Shown here in pieces: positions 32,397 through 40,565 of a stretch of 43,045 nt of DNA (positions are counted from its first letter, which is position 1; every line of letters begins with the position of its first letter). This DNA is from Cryobacterium glaciale (lineage in GTDB: Bacteria > Actinomycetota > Actinomycetes > Actinomycetales > Microbacteriaceae), in assembly GCF_004402535.1 (NCBI RefSeq), contig NZ_SOEY01000012.1, positions 1 to 43,045 on the forward strand, written 5' to 3'. A model generated the notes under the pieces. That model saw nothing but the letters and a program-made list of their open reading frames with translations. It searched no databases and was not told the DNA's origin. Made by a program: the position numbers and the translations under genes.

Positions 32397-33217
32397 TGAA
32401 ACTCGCGGTCTCAAACATTGCTTGGGACATGGACGAAGAATCGACCGTCGCAAATTCTCTTCAATCCCTGAACGTGCGATACGTGGAGATCGCGCCCACC
32501 AAGGTATTTGCCAATCCAACATCGACAAGCGCCATCGAACGATCCGACTATTTGCATTTCTGGCGCAATCATGGAATTTCTATAGTCGCCTTCCAATCCA
32601 TGTTGTTTGGTCGCCCCGACCTTCAACTCTTCGAAAGCGAATCCATTCGCTCGGAGATGCGAGAAACGCTGTCACGCTTTATCGAATTGGCTGGAGCGCT
32701 GGGCGTCGGGAAGCTAGTATTTGGTTCGCCGAAGAACCGGGTCATTCCCCCGGCCATGGACCCCCGAACCGCTCACGACATCGCCGCCGCCTTCTTTGCC
32801 CGCCTTGCACAAACGGCAGTCGACAATGATACCTGTTTCTGCATCGAGCCGAATCCTGAGGATTATGGCTGCAACTTTGTGACGACCGCAGCCCAGGGGC
32901 TAACTCTGGTCAAGGCTGTTGGGCATCCCGGATTCCGCTTACACCTTGATGCTGCTGGGATGGCATTGGCTGGAGATGCACCAGCTGAATCCATCAAATC
33001 TGCGGGAGAGCTTCTGGCACATTTTCATGCGAGTGCACCTTACCTCGGCCCGTTAGAAGCAACCCAGGTTAACCACCGCCAGGCCGCTCTCGGGCTCCGC
33101 GAGATCGGTTACGCGGGTAATATCTCTATCGAGATGCGCCCAGGCAATCCCGGGACTGCTATTTCCGCGATTGGAAGCGCGGTCGCCCTCACTAGAGAGT
33201 TCTATTCTGCATCTTGA
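32396..33217 (+). CDS. TIM-barrel sugar isomerase/epimerase-like protein
   Basis: A 273-residue protein of the xylose-isomerase-like (AP endonuclease 2) superfamily. Likely metal- or substrate-binding positions are E31 in YVEIAPTK, the E in FCIEPNPEDYGCNF near 156-169, the LHLDAAGMAL segment near 181-190, HFHASAP near 205-211, and the E in ISIEMRPG near 246. This family isomerises or epimerises sugars and sugar phosphates. It is the last gene of the seven-gene coupled chain. Its end overlaps the convergent GtrA-like gene by 16 bases. The substrate is unknown. Confidence 0.78.
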   Translation: MKLAVSNIAWDMDEESTVANSLQSLNVRYVEIAPTKVFANPTSTSAIERSDYLHFWRNHGISIVAFQSMLFGRPDLQLFESESIRSEMRETLSRFIELAGALGVGKLVFGSPKNRVIPPAMDPRTAHDIAAAFFARLAQTAVDNDTCFCIEPNPEDYGCNFVTTAAQGLTLVKAVGHPGFRLHLDAAGMALAGDAPAESIKSAGELLAHFHASAPYLGPLEATQVNHRQAALGLREIGYAGNISIEMRPGNPGTAISAIGSAVALTREFYSAS

Positions 33218-33690
33218 GCTTCTGTGGGCGTCCCTGCCCGAACCTTGTACCGGCCAAGAAATAGAAAGCGGCTAAATGCATAGTTTAGGGAAAATGAAAT
33301 GGGAATAGAGAGTAGCTTCCAGCCGAAAGGATCTCCGCCGAGCCCCGTGGAGACGGTCTGAATAAGCGCCGAGTACCCAACTACAGATAATCCGTACCAG
33401 CCAAAGAAGATCCCGTAGGTAACGAAACGCGTGTCAACGCCAAATGTAAATCTGGTCACGACGAAGTACACCGCAGTGATAGAAACACTGGAACTGATCA
33501 GGTTGGACTCCCATGGGGACAATCCCAGGGAAATTAGGGCCTGAAATCCGATCAGATCGATCGCGAGTCCGACTGCGGAACCTACAAAAAATCTCAGGAA
33601 CTGCCGCACGCTAGACTGATTTAGTCGATTTCGAACAAGCTCCAACACGCTGTCTGCACCTCTCTTGTCGACATCTAGTACTCGAACCAA
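33202..33690 (-). CDS. GtrA-like small membrane protein
   Basis: A 162-residue protein with four membrane helices, beginning the family signature RQFLRFFVGSAVGLAIDLIGFQALI near residue 29. GtrA-family proteins are linked to moving polyprenyl-phosphate sugars across the membrane or to recruiting GTs; mycobacterial Rv3789, next to dprE1, is one. The start is TTG 33690: GGGAGG lies six bases upstream, a strong ribosome-binding site that settles the choice. It is encoded opposite to the GT2 cassette it probably serves, and its gene is convergent with the isomerase-like gene. Confidence 0.87.
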   Translation of the reverse strand: MVRVLDVDKRGADSVLELVRNRLNQSSVRQFLRFFVGSAVGLAIDLIGFQALISLGLSPWESNLISSSVSITAVYFVVTRFTFGVDTRFVTYGIFFGWYGLSVVGYSALIQTVSTGLGGDPFGWKLLSIPISFSLNYAFSRFLFLGRYKVRAGTPTEAQDAE

Positions 33691-33692
33691 AC

Positions 33693-33703
33693 ACTACCTC
33701 CCG
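33693..33703 (-). promoter_or_regulatory. Strong ribosome-binding site deciding a TTG start
   Basis: On the minus strand GGGAGGT is followed by five bases and TTG 33690. This supports the rare start codon for the GtrA-like gene. Confidence 0.6.
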
Positions 33704-33808
33704 CGCATGGGGAATTTGATATGCATTAGCAAGTCGCGGTTGCTCCTTCACTGCGCCTAACGGTAATTCGCTCGCGACGACACGACATAGTTTGGAAACC
33801 CTGGCTCC

Positions 33809-36800
33809 ATGGCCGCTACCGAACGGGCTACGGCTCAGACAAAATCCACCCCATCTAAGGTACGGCACGGGACCGTAGGTTGGATCGTTGGTGCCAGCGT
33901 TGCCTCCTTCCCCATGCTGCTCCTTGCCGCCGTCACTGTCCGGTTTCTACTTGACAGCCTTCTAGCGCCCGCGCAGCTTGAATTTTTTCGAGTCGGAAAT
34001 CTTGCTCTCACCGATGAGACGAAGACCGCTGATGCGGCTTTCCCCGTGGTGTTTTTTGCTTCACTGGTAATCCTGATCCTGGTACTTACTCGCGCATTTA
34101 GACAATCACCGCCGAGCTCGAAACTCAAGGCGTTTCTGCTGCTCGAACTCCTCATGGCGTCACCCGTACTGGTCCAGTCCATATTGGGCATAGGACGCCC
34201 CCTCTTGGAGATTGTAGACAGTCCGTACCTCGTCACTGTCGCGCTGCAGCTGCCCCCGGCGATTTTTCTCTTGGCCACGTGGCTCTTGTCAAGAAGGAGT
34301 CAGGCGTCATCATCCAGCGAACGCAGGGAAGACCCGTTTCTCCCGTTACTCGTTCTGTCCGCCACCGCTGGTTTCGCCTCTCTGGGTGCGGTGACTGCTA
34401 TTCGCTTTGTCGCGGCACCCGCAGTGATACCAATACCGGTGACAACCGGCCTGTGGGTGTTGATCGGGCTCGGCTTCGTTGCACTTGTCATATGGGCATC
34501 ACGGTCTACGCGCATTTCGGACCGAGCCAGCATTGCCGTCGGATTCGGAGTCTCTGGAATCATGGCTTTGCCTCTTCTAGTCCCTCCACTCATCCTTCAA
34601 AACGGCTTCATGATTTCGACGCCAGGGGCGAACAGCGGGCTGTGGAAACTTGTCGTTGCCGTTCTTGCCACGCTTATCCTGAGTGAGACAGCTATTCGCT
34701 ACGCCCGGCGGGTACGCCCGGGGCTGTGGGCGACGATCCCGTCCATATCCGTTGCTGCGCTCTTGGTCCCGCTTCGGGCTGTCTACGCGCTGCCGAGCGT
34801 CCCGAGTGACGACTACCACTTCGGTGAGACCTTCGCCCCATTTGCCCTACTTCATAATTCGGGTCAACTTCCGTATGTCGATATCTACTTGCCCCGCGGA
34901 ATATTGCTGAACTTAGTTCCGGGTTTCGTAAATGCTGTACTCAACGACGGCTCCGCAGCGGCGTTGGCTCTGGGAACGACCGTGATTGCCCTTGTCGTAG
35001 TCGCAGCGGCACATCTGCTCCTGCGGTACGCAGTCGGATTTCCCTTGGCCACGGCAGCCGTGGCGCTCATTGCAATTAGCAACTCCTATGTCGAAGGCGA
35101 CCTACTCACGGTGGCCATAATGATCGCGCTTTTGGTCTTCATCCTGCGTCGGCCGAATCCTGTGCTCTTAGGGATTGTCATCGTGGGCGCGAATGCGTTC
35201 TCGATATTGGCCTATCCGATGATGGGAATCGTTTCCACAGGCCTAACCGGCGCCGTGCTAATTGCTGGCTCGGTTGGTTCCCTTCTGGCACGATCTCATC
35301 GGGACCTTCGCTACGGGATTATCGTGTTCGGCGTTTCGATCGTGACGGCCGCAATAGTAGCATTGTCCCCGGCCGGTCAATTTCTCTCTGCGGCCATTTC
35401 GTACGTCACCTCGAACGGATCGAGTAACACAGAGTCCTTCGGAGTCGCCCTCACAAGGACGTGGATGACCCCATTCTCCATTGGACAAATTTTCGCGTTT
35501 GCTTTCGTTCTTGGGATTGCAGCGAGTGTCTGGCTACTCTGGACGCGGAGAAGGCTTTTTCGCGCGCCTTCGTGGAATCGGTATATCTTCCTCGGCATCG
35601 CCATAGTTCCTGCTGCGTTTGCGATTGGCCTTACCGGGCGGTATATGGGACGCATTGATCCCGATGCTTGGTCGTTTCGCCCTGCTGCCGGCACGCTCGT
35701 TGTGCTTGGGCTCCTAGTTCCCGCAGTCATTTGGATCGTAGGAAATCGGCGGGCACGAACTCTGGCGATGTACTCACTGTCGATAGCGGCTTGCATTTCC
35801 ATTACAGTCCTTCCGCTCAATCAGGGTGGCCTCGTCCGAAGTTCGCTAGGAATGTTGGAAGCACCGAGCTCGTGGGAATCTGGCACGTACACAGCGTCTG
35901 CACCGAGACTCGGGGTGGGCCAAGGTAATGCGGATCAAATGTCAGCTGTGAGCGATCTGGCGTCGGTCTCTCAAAATTTGCCTTTCGGCGAAAGCATTCT
36001 CAACTTGTCAAATCGAGGTGCATTGTTCGGCTACTTGAGCTGGGAAAATCCGCTGCCTTATCTAGCTCCATACAACATCGAGTCAAGTGAGGCTGAAGCA
36101 GAAAGCATCGCCCGGCTGAAGCAGGAGAGCCCGACATACGCCCTCATCGGCCCCGGGCCACAGTGGGACGGCGTAAGTCTCTCGCTTCGTAACGCAGAGC
36201 TGTCTAAATGGGTTATGGAAAATTACACGCCGTTTGAGTGCGGCTCTTCAATCTGGGCAACGCTCGGTGTTGCCGGAGATGCATCGACGGGTCTGCTGGA
36301 TTGTCCGACTCCTGCAACGGGTTCCACCGTGCAGAGCGTGGAAGCCCTATGGACTACTTTCGTCGGCGCTCCGGTCGACCTGGACATGGTGCCCGCCGCC
36401 TGGGGCGCCAGGTCAGCCAGCATGATGTCAACCACGTCGCTGTCAGTGTCGTCAACTATCAGGGCTGTGGGCGCGACAACCCAAGTCTTTGAGCTGAGCA
36501 CAGACAGGCGGGCTGTTGAGGATGGAGAATTACTGATCTTGACTGTGCAGTGCGGGTCCGACGCGAGTGCAGACTCACCTTCAATGACCTCCGTCGGTGA
36601 TTCCCGAGCATCACTTCAGTGGACCGACGAGGGCGCCGTTCCCGAAGGACTCAGCAGATTCGAGTGGGGTACGGGCAGATTCGTCGTTCCCCTGGATGCC
36701 TACCCTTCATGGCTGCTCGATAGCGAACACCCCACGACACTCCATCTGACCGCGCCAGTGTCGGACTGCGACGGCGGTTGGGACGTTTCCGGATCGATTA

Positions 36801-36814
36801 TGCCGCGCCCCTAG
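33809..36814 (+). CDS. Large polytopic membrane protein, GT-C-like (1001 aa)
   Basis: About seventeen hydrophobic segments fill residues 20-690; the last ~300 residues are extracytoplasmic. A loop near 330-370 reads SVPSDDYHFGETFAPFALL, then LPYVDIYLPRGILLN; the DD pair is a candidate GT-C catalytic site. The C-terminal domain has several cysteines (FECGSS, LLDCPTP, VQCGSD, SDCDGG) that may form disulfides. The architecture resembles the 689-residue protein at 1896-3965, with a doubled set of helices. It lies divergent to the GtrA-like gene across 118 bases. It could transfer a sugar from a polyprenyl-phosphate donor to the exported glycan; no family name can be given with certainty. Confidence 0.68.
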   Translation: MAATERATAQTKSTPSKVRHGTVGWIVGASVASFPMLLLAAVTVRFLLDSLLAPAQLEFFRVGNLALTDETKTADAAFPVVFFASLVILILVLTRAFRQSPPSSKLKAFLLLELLMASPVLVQSILGIGRPLLEIVDSPYLVTVALQLPPAIFLLATWLLSRRSQASSSSERREDPFLPLLVLSATAGFASLGAVTAIRFVAAPAVIPIPVTTGLWVLIGLGFVALVIWASRSTRISDRASIAVGFGVSGIMALPLLVPPLILQNGFMISTPGANSGLWKLVVAVLATLILSETAIRYARRVRPGLWATIPSISVAALLVPLRAVYALPSVPSDDYHFGETFAPFALLHNSGQLPYVDIYLPRGILLNLVPGFVNAVLNDGSAAALALGTTVIALVVVAAAHLLLRYAVGFPLATAAVALIAISNSYVEGDLLTVAIMIALLVFILRRPNPVLLGIVIVGANAFSILAYPMMGIVSTGLTGAVLIAGSVGSLLARSHRDLRYGIIVFGVSIVTAAIVALSPAGQFLSAAISYVTSNGSSNTESFGVALTRTWMTPFSIGQIFAFAFVLGIAASVWLLWTRRRLFRAPSWNRYIFLGIAIVPAAFAIGLTGRYMGRIDPDAWSFRPAAGTLVVLGLLVPAVIWIVGNRRARTLAMYSLSIAACISITVLPLNQGGLVRSSLGMLEAPSSWESGTYTASAPRLGVGQGNADQMSAVSDLASVSQNLPFGESILNLSNRGALFGYLSWENPLPYLAPYNIESSEAEAESIARLKQESPTYALIGPGPQWDGVSLSLRNAELSKWVMENYTPFECGSSIWATLGVAGDASTGLLDCPTPATGSTVQSVEALWTTFVGAPVDLDMVPAAWGARSASMMSTTSLSVSSTIRAVGATTQVFELSTDRRAVEDGELLILTVQCGSDASADSPSMTSVGDSRASLQWTDEGAVPEGLSRFEWGTGRFVVPLDAYPSWLLDSEHPTTLHLTAPVSDCDGGWDVSGSIMPRP

Positions 36815-36827
36815 GTGGCACCGACAC

Positions 36828-36840
36828 CGGCGGAGCGCCG
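36828..36840. terminator. Short GC-rich hairpin between convergent genes
   Basis: CGGCG-GAG-CGCCG lies 13 bases after the stop of the 1001-residue gene and 47 bases from the convergent rfbA stop. It is short and has no T-tract; it might serve as a bidirectional terminator. Confidence 0.3.
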
Positions 36841-36887
36841 CTACCTGCTCGCTAGACCCACAATAAGTGGGCGCAGAAAAGACGGTT

Positions 36888-37751
36888 CTAGTCGTTGAGA
36901 AGGCTCTGGAGGTAGCTGCCGTACCCGCTTTTCACCAGTGGTGCGGCGATGACCGCAAGCTTCTCATCGGTTATCCAGCCTGCGCGCCAGGCAATCTCCT
37001 CGATGCAGCCGACCTTGAAACCTTGGCGATCCTCAATGACCCGCACGTATTCTGAAGCCTGCATCATGGACTCGAAGGTTCCAGTATCCAGCCATGCGGT
37101 GCCGCGATCGAGCACCTGCACGTGCAGAGTGCCCTGTTCCAAGTAACGCTCGTTGACCGTACTGATTTCCAGCTCGCCGCGTGCGCTCGGCTCGATGGTC
37201 TTTGCGATCTCAACGACGGAATTGTCGTAAAAGTAGAGACCAGGAACGGCGTAGTTGCTTTTCGGTTTCGCCGGCTTCTCCTCAATAGAAATGGCCGTTC
37301 CGGTTTCGTCGAACTCGACGACTCCGTAAGACGTGGGATTGCTGACGTGATAGGCAAAAATTCGGGCACCCTCGATCTCTGCATTACCCCGCAGAGAAGA
37401 ACCGAGGCCAGCGCCATGGAAGATGTTGTCGCCGAGCACCAGTGCAACGCTGTGATCGCCGATGAATTCCTCGCCGATGATGAACGCCTGGGCCAGACCG
37501 TCCGGAGAAGCCTGCACGGCGTATTCGATGCGAATACCCAGGTCGGAACCATCCCCGAGGAGTGCACGGAATTGCTCGTTGTATTCGGGCGTGGTGATGA
37601 TCAAGATCTCTTTGATGTCCGCCATCATCAACGTCGAGAGGGGGTAGTAGATCATGGGCTTGTCATAGATGGGCATGAGTTGCTTCGAGATGCCCTTGGT
37701 GATCGGCCACAGTCGCGTGCCGGAGCCACCCGCGAGAATAATTCCGCGCAT
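36888..37751 (-). CDS. rfbA: Glucose-1-phosphate thymidylyltransferase
   Basis: A 287-residue nucleotidyltransferase. [25 protein letters not shown] near residues 3-27 contains the nucleotide-binding signature and the catalytic lysine; LGDNIFHG near 108-115 and [20 protein letters not shown] near 161-180 are also diagnostic of RmlA. It makes dTDP-glucose from glucose-1-phosphate and dTTP, the first step to dTDP-L-rhamnose. ATG 37751 lies five bases after the rfbC stop. Length is usual for the family. Confidence 0.96.
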   Translation of the reverse strand: MRGIILAGGSGTRLWPITKGISKQLMPIYDKPMIYYPLSTLMMADIKEILIITTPEYNEQFRALLGDGSDLGIRIEYAVQASPDGLAQAFIIGEEFIGDHSVALVLGDNIFHGAGLGSSLRGNAEIEGARIFAYHVSNPTSYGVVEFDETGTAISIEEKPAKPKSNYAVPGLYFYDNSVVEIAKTIEPSARGELEISTVNERYLEQGTLHVQVLDRGTAWLDTGTFESMMQASEYVRVIEDRQGFKVGCIEEIAWRAGWITDEKLAVIAAPLVKSGYGSYLQSLLND

Positions 37752-37756
37752 AAGTC

Positions 37757-38365
37757 TTAGTTCCTGTCGTTCAAAGTGGCGTAGTAGGCACGGGCGGCGT
37801 CCCAAGTGGGGAGCAGGCCGGCTGCCGCTGCAACGGCGAGAGTCGGGGCATCCGTGTCTTTCGGAGACAGCAGCAGTTCACCAGCTTCGGGCGGAAACAC
37901 GAGCGCGATCTCTTCATCAAGGGGACTGATGCCGTGTTCACGGCCAGGGCTAAAAGTGCTGTTAACGAGGTAGCTCACCGTCGCGTTGTCAGTCAGCGCG
38001 ACGAAGCAGTGACCGAGCCCCTCAGCGATATAAACCGCACGACGGTCTGTGTCGTCGAGCAGAACGCTGTCCCACTGGCCGTACGTCGGCGAACCAACGC
38101 GAATGTCGACGATGTAATCGAGAACCGCCCCGTGAACGGCAGTGACGTACTTGGCCTGGCTGGGGGGCACGTCCGCGAAATGGATGCCACGCACCGAACC
38201 GCGTTTTGACACGGAAGTGTTGGCTTGCGCGAGGTCGAGCTTGTGCCCGACCTTCTCTTCGAGTTTGTCGAAGCGATACCACTCGAGGAAGACGCCCCGG
38301 TCGTCACCAAACTGCTTGGGGATAATTTCGAAGGAATCGGGGATGGAAAGTTCGCGAATCTGCAC
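37757..38365 (-). CDS. rfbC: dTDP-4-dehydrorhamnose 3,5-epimerase
   Basis: A 202-residue RmlC-type cupin. [19 protein letters not shown] near 12-30, [11 protein letters not shown] at 53-63 with catalytic H62, and [13 protein letters not shown] near 106-118 are family motifs. It epimerises dTDP-4-keto-6-deoxyglucose at C3 and C5, the third step of the pathway. It starts at GTG 38365. rfbC and rfbA form a minus-strand pair; rfbB and rfbD are on the plus strand beyond a methyltransferase, so the pathway is split into two divergent units. Confidence 0.95.
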   Translation of the reverse strand: MQIRELSIPDSFEIIPKQFGDDRGVFLEWYRFDKLEEKVGHKLDLAQANTSVSKRGSVRGIHFADVPPSQAKYVTAVHGAVLDYIVDIRVGSPTYGQWDSVLLDDTDRRAVYIAEGLGHCFVALTDNATVSYLVNSTFSPGREHGISPLDEEIALVFPPEAGELLLSPKDTDAPTLAVAAAAGLLPTWDAARAYYATLNDRN

Positions 38366-38426
38366 AATCGGAGTCTAGCAATCGCCACTAGATTGAGCGT
38401 TCAAAGGTCTGTTGCCCCACGCCCGA

Positions 38427-39383
38427 CTACGATTTTAGCCTCGCACGTATTGCCCTGAATGGGCGAGTGACTGCCCAGCTTGTGCTGGAATGAACTGCAA
38501 GAAGTTGTTGGCGAAGTCCCATGCCGTCAGCTTCCGCTGACTCGACCCGCGTGCGCGCTTCGCGAAGTTCAGATTGAACCTGACGGAGAGCTGCGTCGCT
38601 GGCAGCAACCTTGATAGCTAAGATCTCTGCCTGCTGGGCACGATTGTGAAGCTCTGCGAGATCCTCGATTTCGAGACCGAGGCGCTTATAGACTGCGCGC
38701 ACCGGTTCGGGCGACTGCACACCCGCGGCAAAAAATGCCTGTATTTTTTGTGGCAGGTCTTGCCCGACTCCCAATACACCCAACCCATGCGAGTGCTCGA
38801 ACTCGAATGCTGGGTATTGCTCCTTCACGCTCGCCCAAAACCGCCAAACGCCGAATCCCTCCTGATGTTCGGCGATGTCGTGAAAGATGACGACACCGCG
38901 ATTGGACAACTTGGGCAGCCAGGCCGTGAAATCGTGGGTGACATCCTCAAAGCCGTGCCGGCCATCAATGTGCAGAAGATCGACGCTACCGTCAGCGATG
39001 GAAGACAGTGAATCGTCAAAATAACCGCGCAGGAGTGTCGAAAAGGATGAGTACTCAGAATTGTTAATGGCGTTGACGGAGTCGAAGACTTCCTCGCCGT
39101 AGAGGCCGGCCTGGTCATCCCCGTGCCAGGTATCGAGGGCGTAGGCCTTGGTGTCCAGCCCCAGTCGAACCGCAGCTTCGCAGAACACAAAATAAGAAAA
39201 CCCGAAGTGCGTGCCCAGCTCAACAATGGAACGCGGCCGAAGGGCATCGACGAGCCAGAAGGCGAAAGGCGCGTGACCCAACCACGCGGAGATTGTGATG
39301 TGAGCGGGTTTCCAATAAGAGCTGGCAGCCAGCCAAGGTTCGCTTGAGGGTGTCGCGCGCGTCGTATCGGCCGAGTCGTTCAC
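38427..39383 (-). CDS. Class I SAM methyltransferase with C-terminal coiled coil
   Basis: A 318-residue protein. The methyltransferase part has SIVELGTHFGFSYFVF near 51-66 (SAM-binding loop), YALDTWHGDDQAGLYGEE, VDLLHIDGRHGFEDV near 133-147 and GVVIFHDIAEH near 162-172. This type (Methyltransf_24) is common in glycan clusters, where it methylates sugars or other groups. From about residue 240 a coiled coil follows, ending SSTSWAVTRPFRAIRARL, a tail shared with two other proteins in the window. GTG 39383 has GGGAG six bases upstream and is preferred to TTG 39413. Methylation of a chain end could couple to the Wzt C-terminal domain, but this is speculation. Confidence 0.82.
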   Translation of the reverse strand: MNDSADTTRATPSSEPWLAASSYWKPAHITISAWLGHAPFAFWLVDALRPRSIVELGTHFGFSYFVFCEAAVRLGLDTKAYALDTWHGDDQAGLYGEEVFDSVNAINNSEYSSFSTLLRGYFDDSLSSIADGSVDLLHIDGRHGFEDVTHDFTAWLPKLSNRGVVIFHDIAEHQEGFGVWRFWASVKEQYPAFEFEHSHGLGVLGVGQDLPQKIQAFFAAGVQSPEPVRAVYKRLGLEIEDLAELHNRAQQAEILAIKVAASDAALRQVQSELREARTRVESAEADGMGLRQQLLAVHSSTSWAVTRPFRAIRARLKS

Positions 39384-39447
39384 ATGAGTCTCCCTTGCGT
39401 CGTTGGCGATCAATGACCGTCATAGTCCTGACAAGTCGCCTTAATCG

Positions 39448-39470
39448 TAGCTGTTCGAAAAGAACTGCTA
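39448..39470. promoter_or_regulatory. Operator-like inverted repeat in the divergent rfb promoter region
   Basis: TAGCTGTTC and GAACTGCTA are 9-bp arms with one mismatch and a GAAAA spacer. They lie between the methyltransferase start and rfbB. Position and symmetry suit a repressor site or a hairpin. Confidence 0.35.
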
Positions 39471-39503
39471 CTTGGCAATTCCACGCACGGATTGAGTTGC
39501 AAG

Positions 39504-39517
39504 GGTTCTCAGGAACC
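39504..39517. promoter_or_regulatory. Small palindrome upstream of the rfbB -10
   Basis: GGTTC-TCAG-GAACC lies 16 bases before a -10-like TAGAAT, over the place expected for a -35. A regulator could bind here. Confidence 0.3.
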
Positions 39518-39532
39518 GCGGGCCGGCCACGG

Positions 39533-39538
39533 TAGAAT
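39533..39538 (+). promoter_or_regulatory. Candidate -10 for the rfbB-rfbD-GT4 operon
   Basis: TAGAAT in the string GGTAGAATT lies 39 bases before the rfbB ATG. The same string precedes the GT2-GT4 fusion gene on the other strand near 16.74 kb. No standard -35 was found. Confidence 0.4.
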
Positions 39539-39577
39539 TGCTGAGGCCATGCAAGCGAACGGAACGGTTACTCCTAT

Positions 39578-40564
39578 ATGAAGATCCTCGTCACCGGCGG
39601 CGCCGGTTTTATCGGCTCCAACTTTGTGCGACGCACGATTGAAGACAAGTACCCGGGCCTCGAGGGCGCCGAGGTTGTCGTGCTCGACGCACTGACCTAC
39701 TCGGGCAACCTCGAGAACCTCGCCCCGATCGCCGACTCGCCGCGCTACTCCTTTGTGCACGGCGATATTCGCGACGGCAAGCTGCTCGACACCCTGTTCC
39801 CCGGGCTCGACGCGGTGGTGCACTTCGCCGCCGAATCGCACGTGGACCGCTCCGTGATGGACTCGACGATCTTCGTCGAGACCAACGTGCTCGGCACCCA
39901 GCAGCTGCTCGACGCGGCCCTGCGTCACAAGCTGGCCCGGTTCGTGCACGTCTCCACCGACGAGGTCTACGGCTCGATCGCCGAAGGCTCCTGGAACGAG
40001 GAACGCGCGCTTGAGCCCAACTCCCCCTACAGCGCGTCAAAGGCCGGCAGCGACCTGCTCGCCCGCAGCTACCACCGCACCCACGGCCTCAACGTGTCGA
40101 TCACGCGCTGCTCGAACAACTACGGCCCCTACCACTTTCCCGAAAAGGTCATTCCGCTGTTCGTCAGCAACCTGATCGACGACCTGCACGTTCCCCTCTA
40201 CGGCGAGGGCAACAACATTCGCGACTGGCTGCACGTCGACGACCACACCCGCGCCATCGCCATGGTGCTCGTCGGCGGCCGCGCCGGCGAGATCTACAAC
40301 ATCGGCGGCGGCACCGAGCTGACCAACAAGGAGCTCACCCAGCTGCTGCTCGACTCGACCGGCAAGGACTGGTCCTACGTCGACCGCGTCGCCGACCGTC
40401 TCGGGCACGACCTGCGCTACTCGGTGGACATCTCAAAGATTCAGGCCGAACTGGGCTATGCCCCGGAGGTTCCGTTTGAGCAGGGCCTGGCCGACGTGGT
40501 GCAGTGGTACCGCGACAACCGTCAGTGGTGGGAGCCGCTCAAGGCTCGTGCGGCGCTGAACTAG
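39578..40564 (+). CDS. rfbB: dTDP-glucose 4,6-dehydratase
   Basis: A 328-residue extended SDR. It has the NAD motif GGAGFIG at 7-13, HFAAESHVDRS near 82-92, the catalytic STDEVYG at 126-132 (T127, D128, E129) and Y151xxxK155 in SPYSASKAGSD. RCSNNYGPYHFPEKVIPLF near 182-200 is a further family signature. It makes dTDP-4-keto-6-deoxy-D-glucose, the second step to dTDP-rhamnose. The gene is very rich in G and C at third codon positions, like rfbD and the following GT4, and unlike the 20-37 kb block. It is separated from rfbD by one base. Confidence 0.96.
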   Translation: MKILVTGGAGFIGSNFVRRTIEDKYPGLEGAEVVVLDALTYSGNLENLAPIADSPRYSFVHGDIRDGKLLDTLFPGLDAVVHFAAESHVDRSVMDSTIFVETNVLGTQQLLDAALRHKLARFVHVSTDEVYGSIAEGSWNEERALEPNSPYSASKAGSDLLARSYHRTHGLNVSITRCSNNYGPYHFPEKVIPLFVSNLIDDLHVPLYGEGNNIRDWLHVDDHTRAIAMVLVGGRAGEIYNIGGGTELTNKELTQLLLDSTGKDWSYVDRVADRLGHDLRYSVDISKIQAELGYAPEVPFEQGLADVVQWYRDNRQWWEPLKARAALN

Positions 40565-40565
40565 C

